Of a stretch of 10,852 nucleotides of DNA, positions 1 through 7,207 are shown one piece after another. A model generated the notes under the pieces. The model did no database searches. It saw nothing but the letters and a program-made list of their open reading frames with translations, and was not told the origin of the DNA. Origin of the DNA: Glaciecola sp. UBA983 (GTDB lineage: Bacteria; Pseudomonadota; Gammaproteobacteria; Enterobacterales; Alteromonadaceae); contig DBBN01000121.1 in NCBI GenBank assembly GCA_002292215.1, forward strand, positions 1 through 10,852. The letters run 5' to 3'. Numbering within the stretch: the stretch's first letter is position 1; every line of letters starts with the position of its first letter. A program made the translations under genes and the position numbers.

Positions 1-38
1 ATGCTGAGTTTGAAGAAGTAAAAGACGACAAAAAATAA
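1..38 (+). CDS. dnaK: DnaK (Hsp70) C-terminal end, partial
   Basis: Only the last codons are present. Read from base 3 they give AEFEEVKDDKK followed by TAA at 36-38; bases 1-2 are the tail of a preceding codon. This acidic/lysine tail closely resembles the conserved DnaK C-terminus (EEVKD-type, DAEFEEVKDKK in Escherichia coli), the disordered end of the Hsp70 lid. The gene lies immediately upstream of dnaJ on the same strand, the standard dnaK-dnaJ order, which supports the call. DnaK is the ATP-dependent cytosolic chaperone whose ATPase is stimulated by the DnaJ encoded next. The 5' part lies outside the window, so nothing can be said about its promoter or the rest of the protein. Confidence 0.88.
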   Translation, partial: AEFEEVKDDKK

Positions 39-77
39 GTCGTGTTTACTGCGCTAAATGTTTAGTGCAACTGAACC

Positions 78-112
78 AAAAAAGCGCAATAGGGTTTCCC
101 ATTGCGCTTTTG
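78..112 (+). terminator. Intrinsic terminator/attenuator between dnaK and dnaJ
   Basis: Arms AAAGCGCAAT (81-90) and ATTGCGCTTT (101-110) pair perfectly. GGG (92-94) and CCC (98-100) extend the stem around a TTT loop with A91 bulged, and Ts follow the 3' arm. It lies 40 bp after the dnaK stop and 30 bp before dnaJ. Because no clear promoter is visible before dnaJ, partial read-through would set a lower DnaJ than DnaK yield; that last point is inference. Confidence 0.8.
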
Positions 113-140
113 TATGTAACCCAATAGAGTAAAAAACAAT

Positions 141-1280
141 ATGTCAAAACGCGACTACTACGAAGTGCTAGAAGTAAGTAAATCCGCTACAGAACGCGAA
201 ATTAAAAAAGCGTACAAGAAATTAGCGATGAAATATCACCCTGATCGAACTCAGGGAGATAAAGGCATGGAAGAGAAGTTTAAAGAGATCCAAGAAGCGC
301 ACGAAATCTTAACCGACGATAAAAAACGTGGTGCGTATGATCAATATGGTCATGCTGCATTTGACCAATCACGCGGTGGCCATCATGGTGGCGGCGGTGG
401 TGCTGATTTTGGTGACATTTTTGGTGATGTATTTGGTGATATCTTCGGCGGTGGTCGTCAAGGTGGCGGTGGTCGTTCGCGTGCACGTTCTGGCAGTGAT
501 TTACGCTACAATCTCGACCTCAGCTTAGAAGAAGCAGTGAAAGGTAAAGAAGTTGAAATTCGTGTACCGACATTAGTTGAATGTGAGCCATGTGATGGTT
601 CTGGTGCGAAGAAGGGTTCAAGTGCTAAGACATGTTCTACTTGTCATGGTAACGGCCAAGTACAAATGCGCCAAGGCTTCTTTGCGGTACAGCAAACCTG
701 TCCAACCTGTGGCGGCAAAGGCAAGGTCATTACTGATCCTTGTACTGCATGTCGTGGTCAAGGTCGTGTTGAAGAAACCAAAAAATTATCGGTTAAAATT
801 CCACCAGGGGTTGATACCGGTGATCGCATCCGTCTAACAGGTGAAGGTGAAGCGGGCGAGCAGGGTGCACCAGCTGGTGATTTATATGTTCAAGTTAATG
901 TACGTGAACATAAAATCTTTAAGCGTGATGGAAACGATCTATATTGTGAAGTACCACTTAGCTTTACCATCGCTGCCCTTGGTGGTGAAATTGAAGTGCC
1001 AACACTCGATGGTAAAGTTAAACTCAAAGTTAGCTCCGAAACACAAACAGGTCGCATGTACCGTCTGCGTGGCAAAGGGGTTAAATCAGTGCGAAGTTCA
1101 TCGACAGGTGACTTACTATGTAAAGTCGTCATCGAGACTCCAGTTCACTTATCAAGTAAACAAAAAGCATTATTAGAAGAGTTTGATAGTTCAATGAGTG
1201 ATTCAATCAAGAAACACCGTCCTAAAGAGCAAGGTTTCTTTGATGGTGTGAAAAAGTTCTTTGATGATCTGACTAACTAA
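141..1280 (+). CDS. dnaJ: Chaperone protein DnaJ (Hsp40, type I)
   Basis: DnaJ is the cytosolic co-chaperone that delivers unfolded clients to DnaK and stimulates its ATPase. The 379-residue length is normal for type I DnaJ. The J domain occupies about residues 4-70 with the HPD motif at 33-35. A Gly/Phe-rich linker (about 78-115) carries repeated GDxFGD units. The central zinc-binding region has four CxxCxGxG repeats, with cysteine pairs at 148/151, 165/168, 187/190 and 201/204, all intact. The C-terminal beta-sandwich client-binding domains and dimerisation tail follow. The ATG at 141 begins directly with the J domain, so the start is secure; the ribosome site is weak (GAG at 127-129). dnaK precedes it across a terminator and a second terminator closes the gene. 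No missing residues or frameshift seen. Confidence 0.98.
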   Translation: MSKRDYYEVLEVSKSATEREIKKAYKKLAMKYHPDRTQGDKGMEEKFKEIQEAHEILTDDKKRGAYDQYGHAAFDQSRGGHHGGGGGADFGDIFGDVFGDIFGGGRQGGGGRSRARSGSDLRYNLDLSLEEAVKGKEVEIRVPTLVECEPCDGSGAKKGSSAKTCSTCHGNGQVQMRQGFFAVQQTCPTCGGKGKVITDPCTACRGQGRVEETKKLSVKIPPGVDTGDRIRLTGEGEAGEQGAPAGDLYVQVNVREHKIFKRDGNDLYCEVPLSFTIAALGGEIEVPTLDGKVKLKVSSETQTGRMYRLRGKGVKSVRSSSTGDLLCKVVIETPVHLSSKQKALLEEFDSSMSDSIKKHRPKEQGFFDGVKKFFDDLTN

Positions 1281-1300
1281 TCGTTATACGATTAACACTT

Positions 1301-1343
1301 AAAATGCTAGCTTAGGAGCAATCCAAGCTAGCATTTTTGTTTA
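1301..1343 (+). terminator. Intrinsic terminator after dnaJ
   Basis: AATGCTAGCTT (1303-1313) pairs with AAGCTAGCATT (1325-1335). GG (1315-1316) with CC (1323-1324) continues the stem after bulged A1314, enclosing the loop AGCAAT, and a T5 run begins at 1334. The A-run at 1301-1304 gives a weak U-tract in the opposite direction, so it might also stop transcription of the convergent sulfotransferase gene; that is less certain. Confidence 0.85.
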
Positions 1344-1519
1344 TGTCAGCTAAACAATTAGATATTGTAGTAATTGCTAAGTCGATATCAGCTCGCGTTG
1401 TTTATCAGCCCATTTGCAAAATAAACTGCATGTTAATGTAATGTGTCAACGAGTCCAGCAACCCCTTGTTGAGATATGTAAAAGCATAGTCTTTGGCTAA
1501 AGATAATAATAAAAATGGG

Positions 1520-2998
1520 TCATCTTGTGACATCGGTAACACCCTCTCCGGTAAATATAAAATATTTGGCCAGTTCATCTGGGATTGCACTAGATGACCG
1601 GTAAATAGGTTGTCTAGCCTCAGCTGCACTTAGTGTTTTAATAATATGAGGACGATTTACATCCTCTTGTTCCATTGTTTTGTAAGTCTGGTCAATGCCA
1701 ATAAAACGACTAATCTTTTTTAACTGTTCATGAGGAGCGTTGATGAATTGCTCATAGGTCAATGAATAAATGTTCTTCGAGTATACTGTCTCAAAATACT
1801 TCATGATCCGTTCATACCACTCAAAATATTGTTGCATTTGCACAAGATTACAAAAATAAGGCTCGGCAGCACCAAAATCATTACTATAAATACTTAATGC
1901 CGTCGCTGCTAAATCACGTTTGAGATGAAGCACTTTTGCATCGGGAAATAACCGATAAATTAATGGCAAAGATTGAAAATTTGCAGGTAGTTTATCGATA
2001 ATAAAATCTGCTTTTATACGATGTTGACTAATTGCGTCAACATAGCGCTGTCGCGCTGCGTGACAGACCTCATTACTCATATGCTCTAGACATTCAGGAT
2101 AATCATAGCCTGTGAGTTGTTTAATCATCTGTACACATTGAGATGCCACGTAATCAACTTCCCCTACACTTGATATTTGCTGCGATTTAGTGGATAAATC
2201 ACACAGCTGCTTATCTAATAATGACGAACCTGTTCGTGGTAATCCAACAATAAACACCGGAATGAAGGGAAGTGAAGAATCATGAAAACCCATGTTTTCA
2301 TTAGATAATGAAGTACTCGCATTAACGCTTAGCAGCGAATCAAACAAGCTCGCCATGTCATGCACCGTAAAATCACACTCAGCAAACTGTAAGGCATTTG
2401 CAGCATCCCAGTGGAACATTGCTTGTTCATATTGTTTGCAGTGTTTGGCAATTAAGCCTAGCGCATAATGTAATCGAATACTCGCGCTGTGCTGAGGCTG
2501 TTCAGCCACTAAGAGTTGTGCTCGTGCAAGGTGAGAGGGCTGTAATAATTCAGTGTTAATTTTGGCTGCATCCAAGCAAGCAAACGCAAATAGCTCAGGG
2601 TTAGATGACGCTAACAAGTTGTTTAACAATGACGTTGCCTCCGTTATATCTCCCATAATTAAATACTGCTGAGTTAACGCATACTGTATTGACTCATCTG
2701 CAGGGCATTGTTGCTTTGCATATTCCAACACCGTTAACGCATCTGTTTCACTAAATACTTGATTAAACGCATTAGCAAGGCCAAGTAACGGAGCAGGTTG
2801 TTGCGGTAAAAATTGACAAGCACGTTGTAAATATTTAATAGCAGTTGGCCAGTCTTGTCGTAATTGGGCGATATAGCCTAAACCATACAAAGCTTTACCG
2901 TTAGCAGGTTGTGCTTGTAATACTTGTAGGTAGCACTGTTGGGCAGCAGTTAAGTTGTGTTGTTGAATATTCTGCGCGGCTTGCTCTAAAATAGTCAT
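1520..2998 (-). CDS. TPR-repeat sulfotransferase family protein
   Basis: A 492-residue protein with an N-terminal tetratricopeptide-like helical region (about residues 1-200, with TPR-type Ala/Gly/Tyr spacing such as ALYGLGYIAQ) joined to a C-terminal sulfotransferase domain. The PAPS-binding P-loop is visible as VFIVGLPRTGSSLL (248-261). The second nucleotide-binding region is KVLHLKRDL followed by ALSIYSND (about 355-374). Such proteins transfer sulfate from PAPS to a protein, lipid or glycan acceptor; the acceptor here cannot be read from sequence. The ATG at 2998 has GGAAA at 3005-3009. Only 11 bp separate the start from the terminator U-tract of the upstream receptor gene, leaving no room for an own promoter between them. 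The C-terminus lacks the W-x-x-Y tail usual after the QPIYRSS motif, and another frame continues to 1405, so a frameshift near 1575-1600 is possible. Confidence 0.87.
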   Translation of the reverse strand: MTILEQAAQNIQQHNLTAAQQCYLQVLQAQPANGKALYGLGYIAQLRQDWPTAIKYLQRACQFLPQQPAPLLGLANAFNQVFSETDALTVLEYAKQQCPADESIQYALTQQYLIMGDITEATSLLNNLLASSNPELFAFACLDAAKINTELLQPSHLARAQLLVAEQPQHSASIRLHYALGLIAKHCKQYEQAMFHWDAANALQFAECDFTVHDMASLFDSLLSVNASTSLSNENMGFHDSSLPFIPVFIVGLPRTGSSLLDKQLCDLSTKSQQISSVGEVDYVASQCVQMIKQLTGYDYPECLEHMSNEVCHAARQRYVDAISQHRIKADFIIDKLPANFQSLPLIYRLFPDAKVLHLKRDLAATALSIYSNDFGAAEPYFCNLVQMQQYFEWYERIMKYFETVYSKNIYSLTYEQFINAPHEQLKKISRFIGIDQTYKTMEQEDVNRPHIIKTLSAAEARQPIYRSSSAIPDELAKYFIFTGEGVTDVTR

Positions 2999-3009
2999 AA
3001 AAAATTTCC

Positions 3010-3042
3010 AAAAAAAAAGGCCACTTATTGCTAAGTGACCTT
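3010..3042 (-). terminator. Intrinsic terminator after the TonB-dependent receptor
   Basis: Read on the minus strand, AAGGTCACTTA pairs with TAAGTGGCCTT (one G-U pair) around the loop GCAA, followed by an unbroken run of nine Us (3018 down to 3010). A small hairpin CGCT/AGCG (3044-3055) sits just before it. It ends 59 bp after the receptor stop codon and overlaps the upstream edge of the sulfotransferase ribosome site, so sulfotransferase mRNA probably arises by read-through. Confidence 0.87.
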
Positions 3043-3101
3043 ACGCTGTTTAGCGACAATTGCAATTCACAATTGATATAAACGCTTATATAACCAATAA
3101 C

Positions 3102-5711
3102 TTAGAAGTTATAAGCTAGTTTTGCATATGCTAGGCGACCATTAAAACCGTATGGAGATGTTTCATAATAAACACCACCCCAGTTGTTATTTGGAATGCC
3201 TTGTGCAGCAGGGATATTAATACGCTCAGCTTCTTTATTAAGTAAGTTTTGTGCACCAACAGTCAATACAACATTGTCTGTAAAGTTATAGCTTACTTCG
3301 GCATCAACGGTAAACGCTGAAGATGCAGTGATAGCAGTCGCGTCATAATCAACGTGAACACCTTGGTATTCGCCGTAATAGTTAACACGAGTAAATGCAC
3401 TGACATTTTCCCAAGACTGTGCCCACGTTAATGTTGAACGGTGATTCGGTAAATCTTCTTCAAGACGTTTAACTTTGAACGCACCAGTGATATCTGAGAA
3501 ACGATCCACTTTGGTTTCATTCCAGTTATACGCTAAGCTAAAGGTCGCATCACCATCTAACAAATCAGTACTGTAGTTAGCAACAACATCAAGACCTTGA
3601 GTTGTGGTATCAAAATCGTTAGTGAAGAAGCTGACTTGCTGTAAGCTATCAACGTTAGGTACACCAGCTGCGCGAAGTACATCTTTGTCGCCAGCAGTTA
3701 AGTTGATTTTATCAGACTGAGAAATACGGTCAGTTACTTCAATGTTGTAATAATCGACTGTTAAGAAGATATCACCGTCAGAGTAAACAGCACCAAGCGT
3801 ATAGCTTTGTGATTCTTCAGGCTGTAGCTCGCTACCACCTAGCTGAACCGAGATTGGGTTAGTCGGTGGCAATAATGCCGAATCAACTAATACACCGCCA
3901 TCTAAGTTAGTTTGTACGTTAGACACGTTAGCTTGGCCAACAGTCGGAGCGCGGAAACCAGAAGAGATTGAGCTACGGAACGATAGATCGTCTGTCGCGT
4001 TATATTGCGCAGAGATTTTATAGTTAGTTGTCGAACCAAATGAATCATAGTTTTCGAAGCGAAGTGCCGCGCCAACTAATAAATCTTCAGTAACGGGTAA
4101 TTCAGCATCGATGTACGCTGCAGCGTTACGACGAGTGAAGACACCAGCAGCAGCAGGTTGGAAACCTGGGAAGCCGTTAGAACCGATACCAAAACCTTGA
4201 GACGTTAATGGACCTACTGCAAATGATGCAACATCACCAGCAACCACTTCAAACGACTCTTCATGCCATTCTAAACCAGCTGCTAAGTTAACATCATCAT
4301 ATAAACCAGCATCAACAGATTTAACGAAATCAGCGTTGAAGTTTTTCTCTAGTTGGATGTATTTACCTGGTGCAAAATCACGAGGTGTATCTGGACCTAA
4401 AGAAGCATTGATCGTGTTAAAGATCAAGAACGACGATTCACTACGACCCACAGAACCAGAGAAATCATACAAGATGCCAGCTAACGCACCATCTGTGAAT
4501 TCACCTTTAGTACCGATAGTCAAAGATGTATCAGTGATGTTACCACCAAAGTTTGGCGTGAAACCATCTGGGATCATTTCGTTGAATGCAAAACAGTTAG
4601 GATCGTTTGCAACACCAGCAATATAATCTGCTTGCTGTGTAACGTTACCTGTGGTGATTGGAATAGTTGGGCAGCTGATGCCATCACCTAAACCAAGACC
4701 TGCGTTGACTTGGCCAACTGGACCCGGTGTTAAATCACCCACTAATAACGTAGAACCGCCATCAAGTGAATAAACTGTACCACGCGTATGCGGGTTACGA
4801 TAATAGAAACCACCACGAACGTCACGCTCAGAGTAGTTACCAAACATATATGCTTCGCTGTCGTTACCTAAATCAAGACCAACGTTACCAAAGATAGTAA
4901 TGTCATCATTTACTTCAGGTGAACCCCAGATTTGAGCAGGGTTAGGTACATTTAAACCGTTTTGGTTGAAAGCCGCCGCATCTGGACGCTGAACTGAACG
5001 GCTTGTCGCATCAGCATTTTTATACTGGAATGATAAGTTAGCAAAACCATTATCTGTTAATGGCATACCAATGTTACCACCCACTTCAGTCATGTTTTCG
5101 CCTTCGTCAGTGTACTGACCTTGCTTCACATAAATAGTGCCGCCGTCAGAATCATCTTTTAAGACAAAGTTCATTACACCAGCAATAGCATCAGAACCAT
5201 ACTGTGCAGCAGCACCGTCACGTAGTACTTCTACTTGCTTCATTGCAACACTTGGGATCACTGAGATATCAGGACCTTGTGCACCATCATTAATACCACC
5301 GCCTAAGAAAGCGATAACAGATGAACGGTGACGACGCTTACCATTTAATAGGATAAGGGTTGAATCAGAAGGCAAACCACGCAGGTTAGCAGGACGTACT
5401 AATGACGCCGCATCTGAAATAGGGTTAGAGTGAACATTTAAAGATGGTACCGCACCTTTAAGGATTTCTAACATATCAGTGTTACCTGATTTTGCTAGTT
5501 CATCACCACCAATGATGTCGATAGGAACCGGTGATTCAGCAACTGAACGAGGTGCTGCACGGCTACCGACAACGGCGATTTTTTCAATATTTTTGATTTC
5601 TGCGTTAGCGTCTTGTGCTAACACTGGCATTGCTAAAGATGCAGTAGCGGCTGTAGAAGCAACTAACGCAATCTTAACTGCTCTTGAAACAGAGTTTAGA
5701 TTATTTTTCAT
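3102..5711 (-). CDS. TonB-dependent outer-membrane receptor
   Basis: An 869-residue outer-membrane active transporter energised by TonB-ExbB-ExbD. Residues 1-33 form a signal peptide ending MPVLAQ. A TonB-box-like segment, IEKIAVVGSR, lies at about 42-51. The plug domain spans about 58-185, with the family motifs NLRGLPSDSTLILLNGKRR and VEVLRDGAAAQYGSDAIAGV (161-180). The remainder is a 22-strand-type barrel ending in the terminal aromatic AYNF expected for outer-membrane insertion. Two cysteines, C347 and C373, lie in one predicted extracellular loop and could form a disulfide. The substrate (siderophore, haem, vitamin, sugar, peptide) cannot be told from sequence. No good Shine-Dalgarno is seen before the ATG at 5711, but the signal peptide fixes the start. 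The gene is divergent from cytochrome c' and probably cotranscribed at low level with the downstream sulfotransferase. An inverted repeat about 100 bp upstream is a candidate operator. Confidence 0.95.
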   Translation of the reverse strand: MKNNLNSVSRAVKIALVASTAATASLAMPVLAQDANAEIKNIEKIAVVGSRAAPRSVAESPVPIDIIGGDELAKSGNTDMLEILKGAVPSLNVHSNPISDAASLVRPANLRGLPSDSTLILLNGKRRHRSSVIAFLGGGINDGAQGPDISVIPSVAMKQVEVLRDGAAAQYGSDAIAGVMNFVLKDDSDGGTIYVKQGQYTDEGENMTEVGGNIGMPLTDNGFANLSFQYKNADATSRSVQRPDAAAFNQNGLNVPNPAQIWGSPEVNDDITIFGNVGLDLGNDSEAYMFGNYSERDVRGGFYYRNPHTRGTVYSLDGGSTLLVGDLTPGPVGQVNAGLGLGDGISCPTIPITTGNVTQQADYIAGVANDPNCFAFNEMIPDGFTPNFGGNITDTSLTIGTKGEFTDGALAGILYDFSGSVGRSESSFLIFNTINASLGPDTPRDFAPGKYIQLEKNFNADFVKSVDAGLYDDVNLAAGLEWHEESFEVVAGDVASFAVGPLTSQGFGIGSNGFPGFQPAAAGVFTRRNAAAYIDAELPVTEDLLVGAALRFENYDSFGSTTNYKISAQYNATDDLSFRSSISSGFRAPTVGQANVSNVQTNLDGGVLVDSALLPPTNPISVQLGGSELQPEESQSYTLGAVYSDGDIFLTVDYYNIEVTDRISQSDKINLTAGDKDVLRAAGVPNVDSLQQVSFFTNDFDTTTQGLDVVANYSTDLLDGDATFSLAYNWNETKVDRFSDITGAFKVKRLEEDLPNHRSTLTWAQSWENVSAFTRVNYYGEYQGVHVDYDATAITASSAFTVDAEVSYNFTDNVVLTVGAQNLLNKEAERINIPAAQGIPNNNWGGVYYETSPYGFNGRLAYAKLAYNF

Positions 5712-5790
5712 TTGAGTGTTTTATAAACTGTAGAGTGCGATCAAACAATCTAACAGCTTAATCCCTTATAGTAGTTTATGTGAGTGTCTC

Positions 5791-5816
5791 ATTATAATTA
5801 TGAGTTATGGTGTCAA
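5791..5816 (-). promoter_or_regulatory. Candidate promoter of the TonB-dependent receptor
   Basis: On the minus strand TTGACA (5816-5811) matches the -35 consensus exactly and TATAAT (5796-5791) the -10 exactly, but the spacer is only 14 bp, shorter than the usual 16-18. The transcript would have a leader of about 70 nt. The short spacer suggests either an activator-dependent promoter or a chance pairing of good hexamers. Confidence 0.35.
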
Positions 5817-5833
5817 ATTACTCGATTTGACAC
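5810..5833. repeat. Perfect 9-bp inverted repeat, probable operator
   Basis: GTGTCAAAT (5810-5818) and ATTTGACAC (5825-5833) are exact reverse complements separated by 6 bp, a 24-bp dyad typical of a dimeric repressor or activator site. It overlaps the candidate -35 of the receptor gene. No U-tract follows, so it is not a terminator. I do not recognise the cognate regulator; it does not fit the Fur, CRP or TyrR consensus. Confidence 0.6.
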
Positions 5834-6068
5834 GAGACAGGTTATACCAGATGAAAAAAAAATACCAGTGTAATCATTAAATAGCCATAATATTTCGCCT
5901 TTAGTATGATAAAAAATTTCTGTATTAGTTGCTATGCAAGGTTTTTATCCTAGACTCGGTGTTTTTTACAATGAGTATAAATGTTTTAAACACAATCTTT
6001 TATTCCGTTGTATTAAAATGTATATTGTGGGGAACAAATAACGTTTGTTTACTTAACAAGGAAATTTT

Positions 6069-6536
6069 ATGTCTACAATTCGTAATATTATGATTGCTTC
6101 AACTTGTGCTTTATTAGTTAGTACACCTGTTGCTGCACAAATGTCAGAAAAACAAGCCAGCAATGCAGTTGAATTTCGTCAGTCGATTTTTCAATTGGTA
6201 AAAAGTAATATTGGTCCGTTAGGTGCTATGGCTAAAGGTAAAGCACCCATTGATGAAGCGGTGATTGCCAAAAACGCGATGCGTATGGAACAGTTATCTC
6301 TCATGATTAGTGATTATTTTGTTGCTGATACCCGAGGAAGTGGGGTTAAGACTCATGCTTTAGATAAAGTATGGGAAAACACTGCGGATTTTGCACAAAA
6401 AACAAAAGACCTCACACAAGCAACTCAAGCGTTGCAGGCGATTATTGCCAATAAAGATACCGCGAACTATGGTAAAGGTATAGCTGCAGTAGGCGCAACA
6501 TGTAAAGCTTGTCACGATGATTATAAAGCTGATTAA
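6069..6536 (+). CDS. Cytochrome c' (periplasmic, class II c-type)
   Basis: A 155-residue protein with a cleavable signal peptide (about residues 1-24, ending STPVAAQ) followed by a predicted four-helix bundle. The single haem-attachment motif CKACH sits at 145-149, only six residues from the C-terminus, the diagnostic position for class II cytochrome c' (PF01322). H149 is the proximal ligand and C145/C148 attach the haem. Members bind NO and CO at five-coordinate haem in the periplasm and are linked to NO tolerance or electron transfer; the role here is inference. The ribosome site AAGGA (6058-6062) is 6 nt from the ATG. The gene is convergent with a cytochrome b561 gene, a frequent partner of cytochrome c', and the two stop codons share bases 6533-6536. 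Length is normal for the family. Confidence 0.95.
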   Translation: MSTIRNIMIASTCALLVSTPVAAQMSEKQASNAVEFRQSIFQLVKSNIGPLGAMAKGKAPIDEAVIAKNAMRMEQLSLMISDYFVADTRGSGVKTHALDKVWENTADFAQKTKDLTQATQALQAIIANKDTANYGKGIAAVGATCKACHDDYKAD

Positions 6537-6549
6537 TAAAAATCAGCTT
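6526..6549. repeat. Perfect hairpin over two convergent stop codons
   Basis: AAGCTGATT (6526-6534) and AATCAGCTT (6541-6549) form a 9-bp stem with a 6-nt loop AATAAA. Both converging stop codons lie in it, and its arms encode the ends of both proteins (KAD of cytochrome c' and the EAD of EADFY in cytochrome b561). Neither strand has a U-run after the stem, so it may act as a weak bidirectional terminator or as a 3'-end stabiliser. Confidence 0.6.
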
Positions 6550-7207
6550 CGACACCTAGCCAGCCTGGTAAGTGATTAACCAATAACCATACGCTTATGA
6601 TACTGACAGCAATACACAACCATGCCCGTATGTGCAACTGTACAGCGGGTAATGGTTGGAATGGATTGGTTAGAGGTTTATTACCTGTCACCATTGCTTT
6701 GACGATAAAAGGTTCATGTTTAAAGCGATGGTAAATGACGGCAAAAATATGTATTACTATTAATAGCAATATCCCAGTAAACGCAATTTCATGCAGTTCA
6801 GCAATAAGTGACGTTGTGCTGGCAGATAACCAATTATACAAAGGTCCGGTAAAGAAAATTTCATCTTCCATAAAAAAACCGGATGCAGCTTGTAGTGTAA
6901 TCAACACAATAAAAGCGAGAACAGCGAGTGCACCTAAAGGATTGTGTGACACAAATATTGCTTTATTAGATTTAGTTATATAACCGCTTAGTGTTGTCCA
7001 AGATGGCACAAAACGCGTAAACCTGACTGCTTCAGGACCAATCAAGCCCCAACAGATCCTAAAAATCATCATCCCTAATAAGGTATAGCCGATCAAAGCA
7101 TGATTTTGCATTTGGTCATCTAATACCTCACCGCTTAACCATTGAAAGAAAATTCCTAACACGAGCAACCAATGCCATAACCTTGTATAAATATCCCAGA
7201 CTTTCAT
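6533..7207 (-). CDS. Cytochrome b561 / Ni-Fe hydrogenase-type b cytochrome
   Basis: A 224-residue inner-membrane dihaem cytochrome b of the PF01292 type. Four or five hydrophobic helices are evident (about residues 10-28, 37-57, 91-112, 143-160 and 190-208). Histidines typical of haem ligands appear in RLWHW (H12), NHALIGY (H36), SHNPLG (H88) and in the segment with H139, H153 and H160. Family members move electrons between the quinone pool and a periplasmic c-type partner; the adjacent cytochrome c' is the obvious candidate, though this is inference. The start ATG (7205-7207) abuts the TAA of the upstream PH-domain gene with no intervening base, and GGA inside that gene's last codons can serve as ribosome site, so translation is probably coupled. 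The 3' end converges on cytochrome c'. Confidence 0.92.
   Translation of the reverse strand: MKVWDIYTRLWHWLLVLGIFFQWLSGEVLDDQMQNHALIGYTLLGMMIFRICWGLIGPEAVRFTRFVPSWTTLSGYITKSNKAIFVSHNPLGALAVLAFIVLITLQAASGFFMEDEIFFTGPLYNWLSASTTSLIAELHEIAFTGILLLIVIHIFAVIYHRFKHEPFIVKAMVTGNKPLTNPFQPLPAVQLHIRAWLCIAVSIISVWLLVNHLPGWLGVEADFY

Larger units (their letters stand above)
5712..6068. other. Divergent intergenic control region
   Basis: This 357 bp AT-rich stretch separates the receptor gene (-) from cytochrome c' (+). It holds a perfect 9+9 inverted repeat (5810-5833), a TATAAT-containing candidate promoter for the receptor next to it, a partial palindrome CTCAT/ATGAG (5788-5804), and a 6+6 inverted repeat AACAAA/TTTGTT (6033-6049) just before the cytochrome ribosome site. 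I see no convincing gene or structured RNA here, and no promoter for cytochrome c' that I would call with confidence. Confidence 0.6.

Noticed and set aside
280..528. Histidine-rich leftward frame and a rightward alternate frame inside dnaJ
   Set aside because: Both arise from the Gly-rich repeats of the DnaJ linker (GGT/GGC codons) and are shadows of dnaJ.
5479..5715. Rightward open frame antisense to the receptor signal peptide and plug
   Set aside because: Mirror of the conserved receptor coding sequence, with no own ribosome site or recognisable fold.
5776..5797. CRP-like site around TGTGA at 5779-5783
   Set aside because: The second half (CATTA) does not match TCACA, so the dyad is too poor to call.
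5971..6093. 40-codon frame overlapping the start of cytochrome c'
   Set aside because: No ribosome site, runs out of frame into a secure gene, and its composition looks like AT-rich noncoding sequence.
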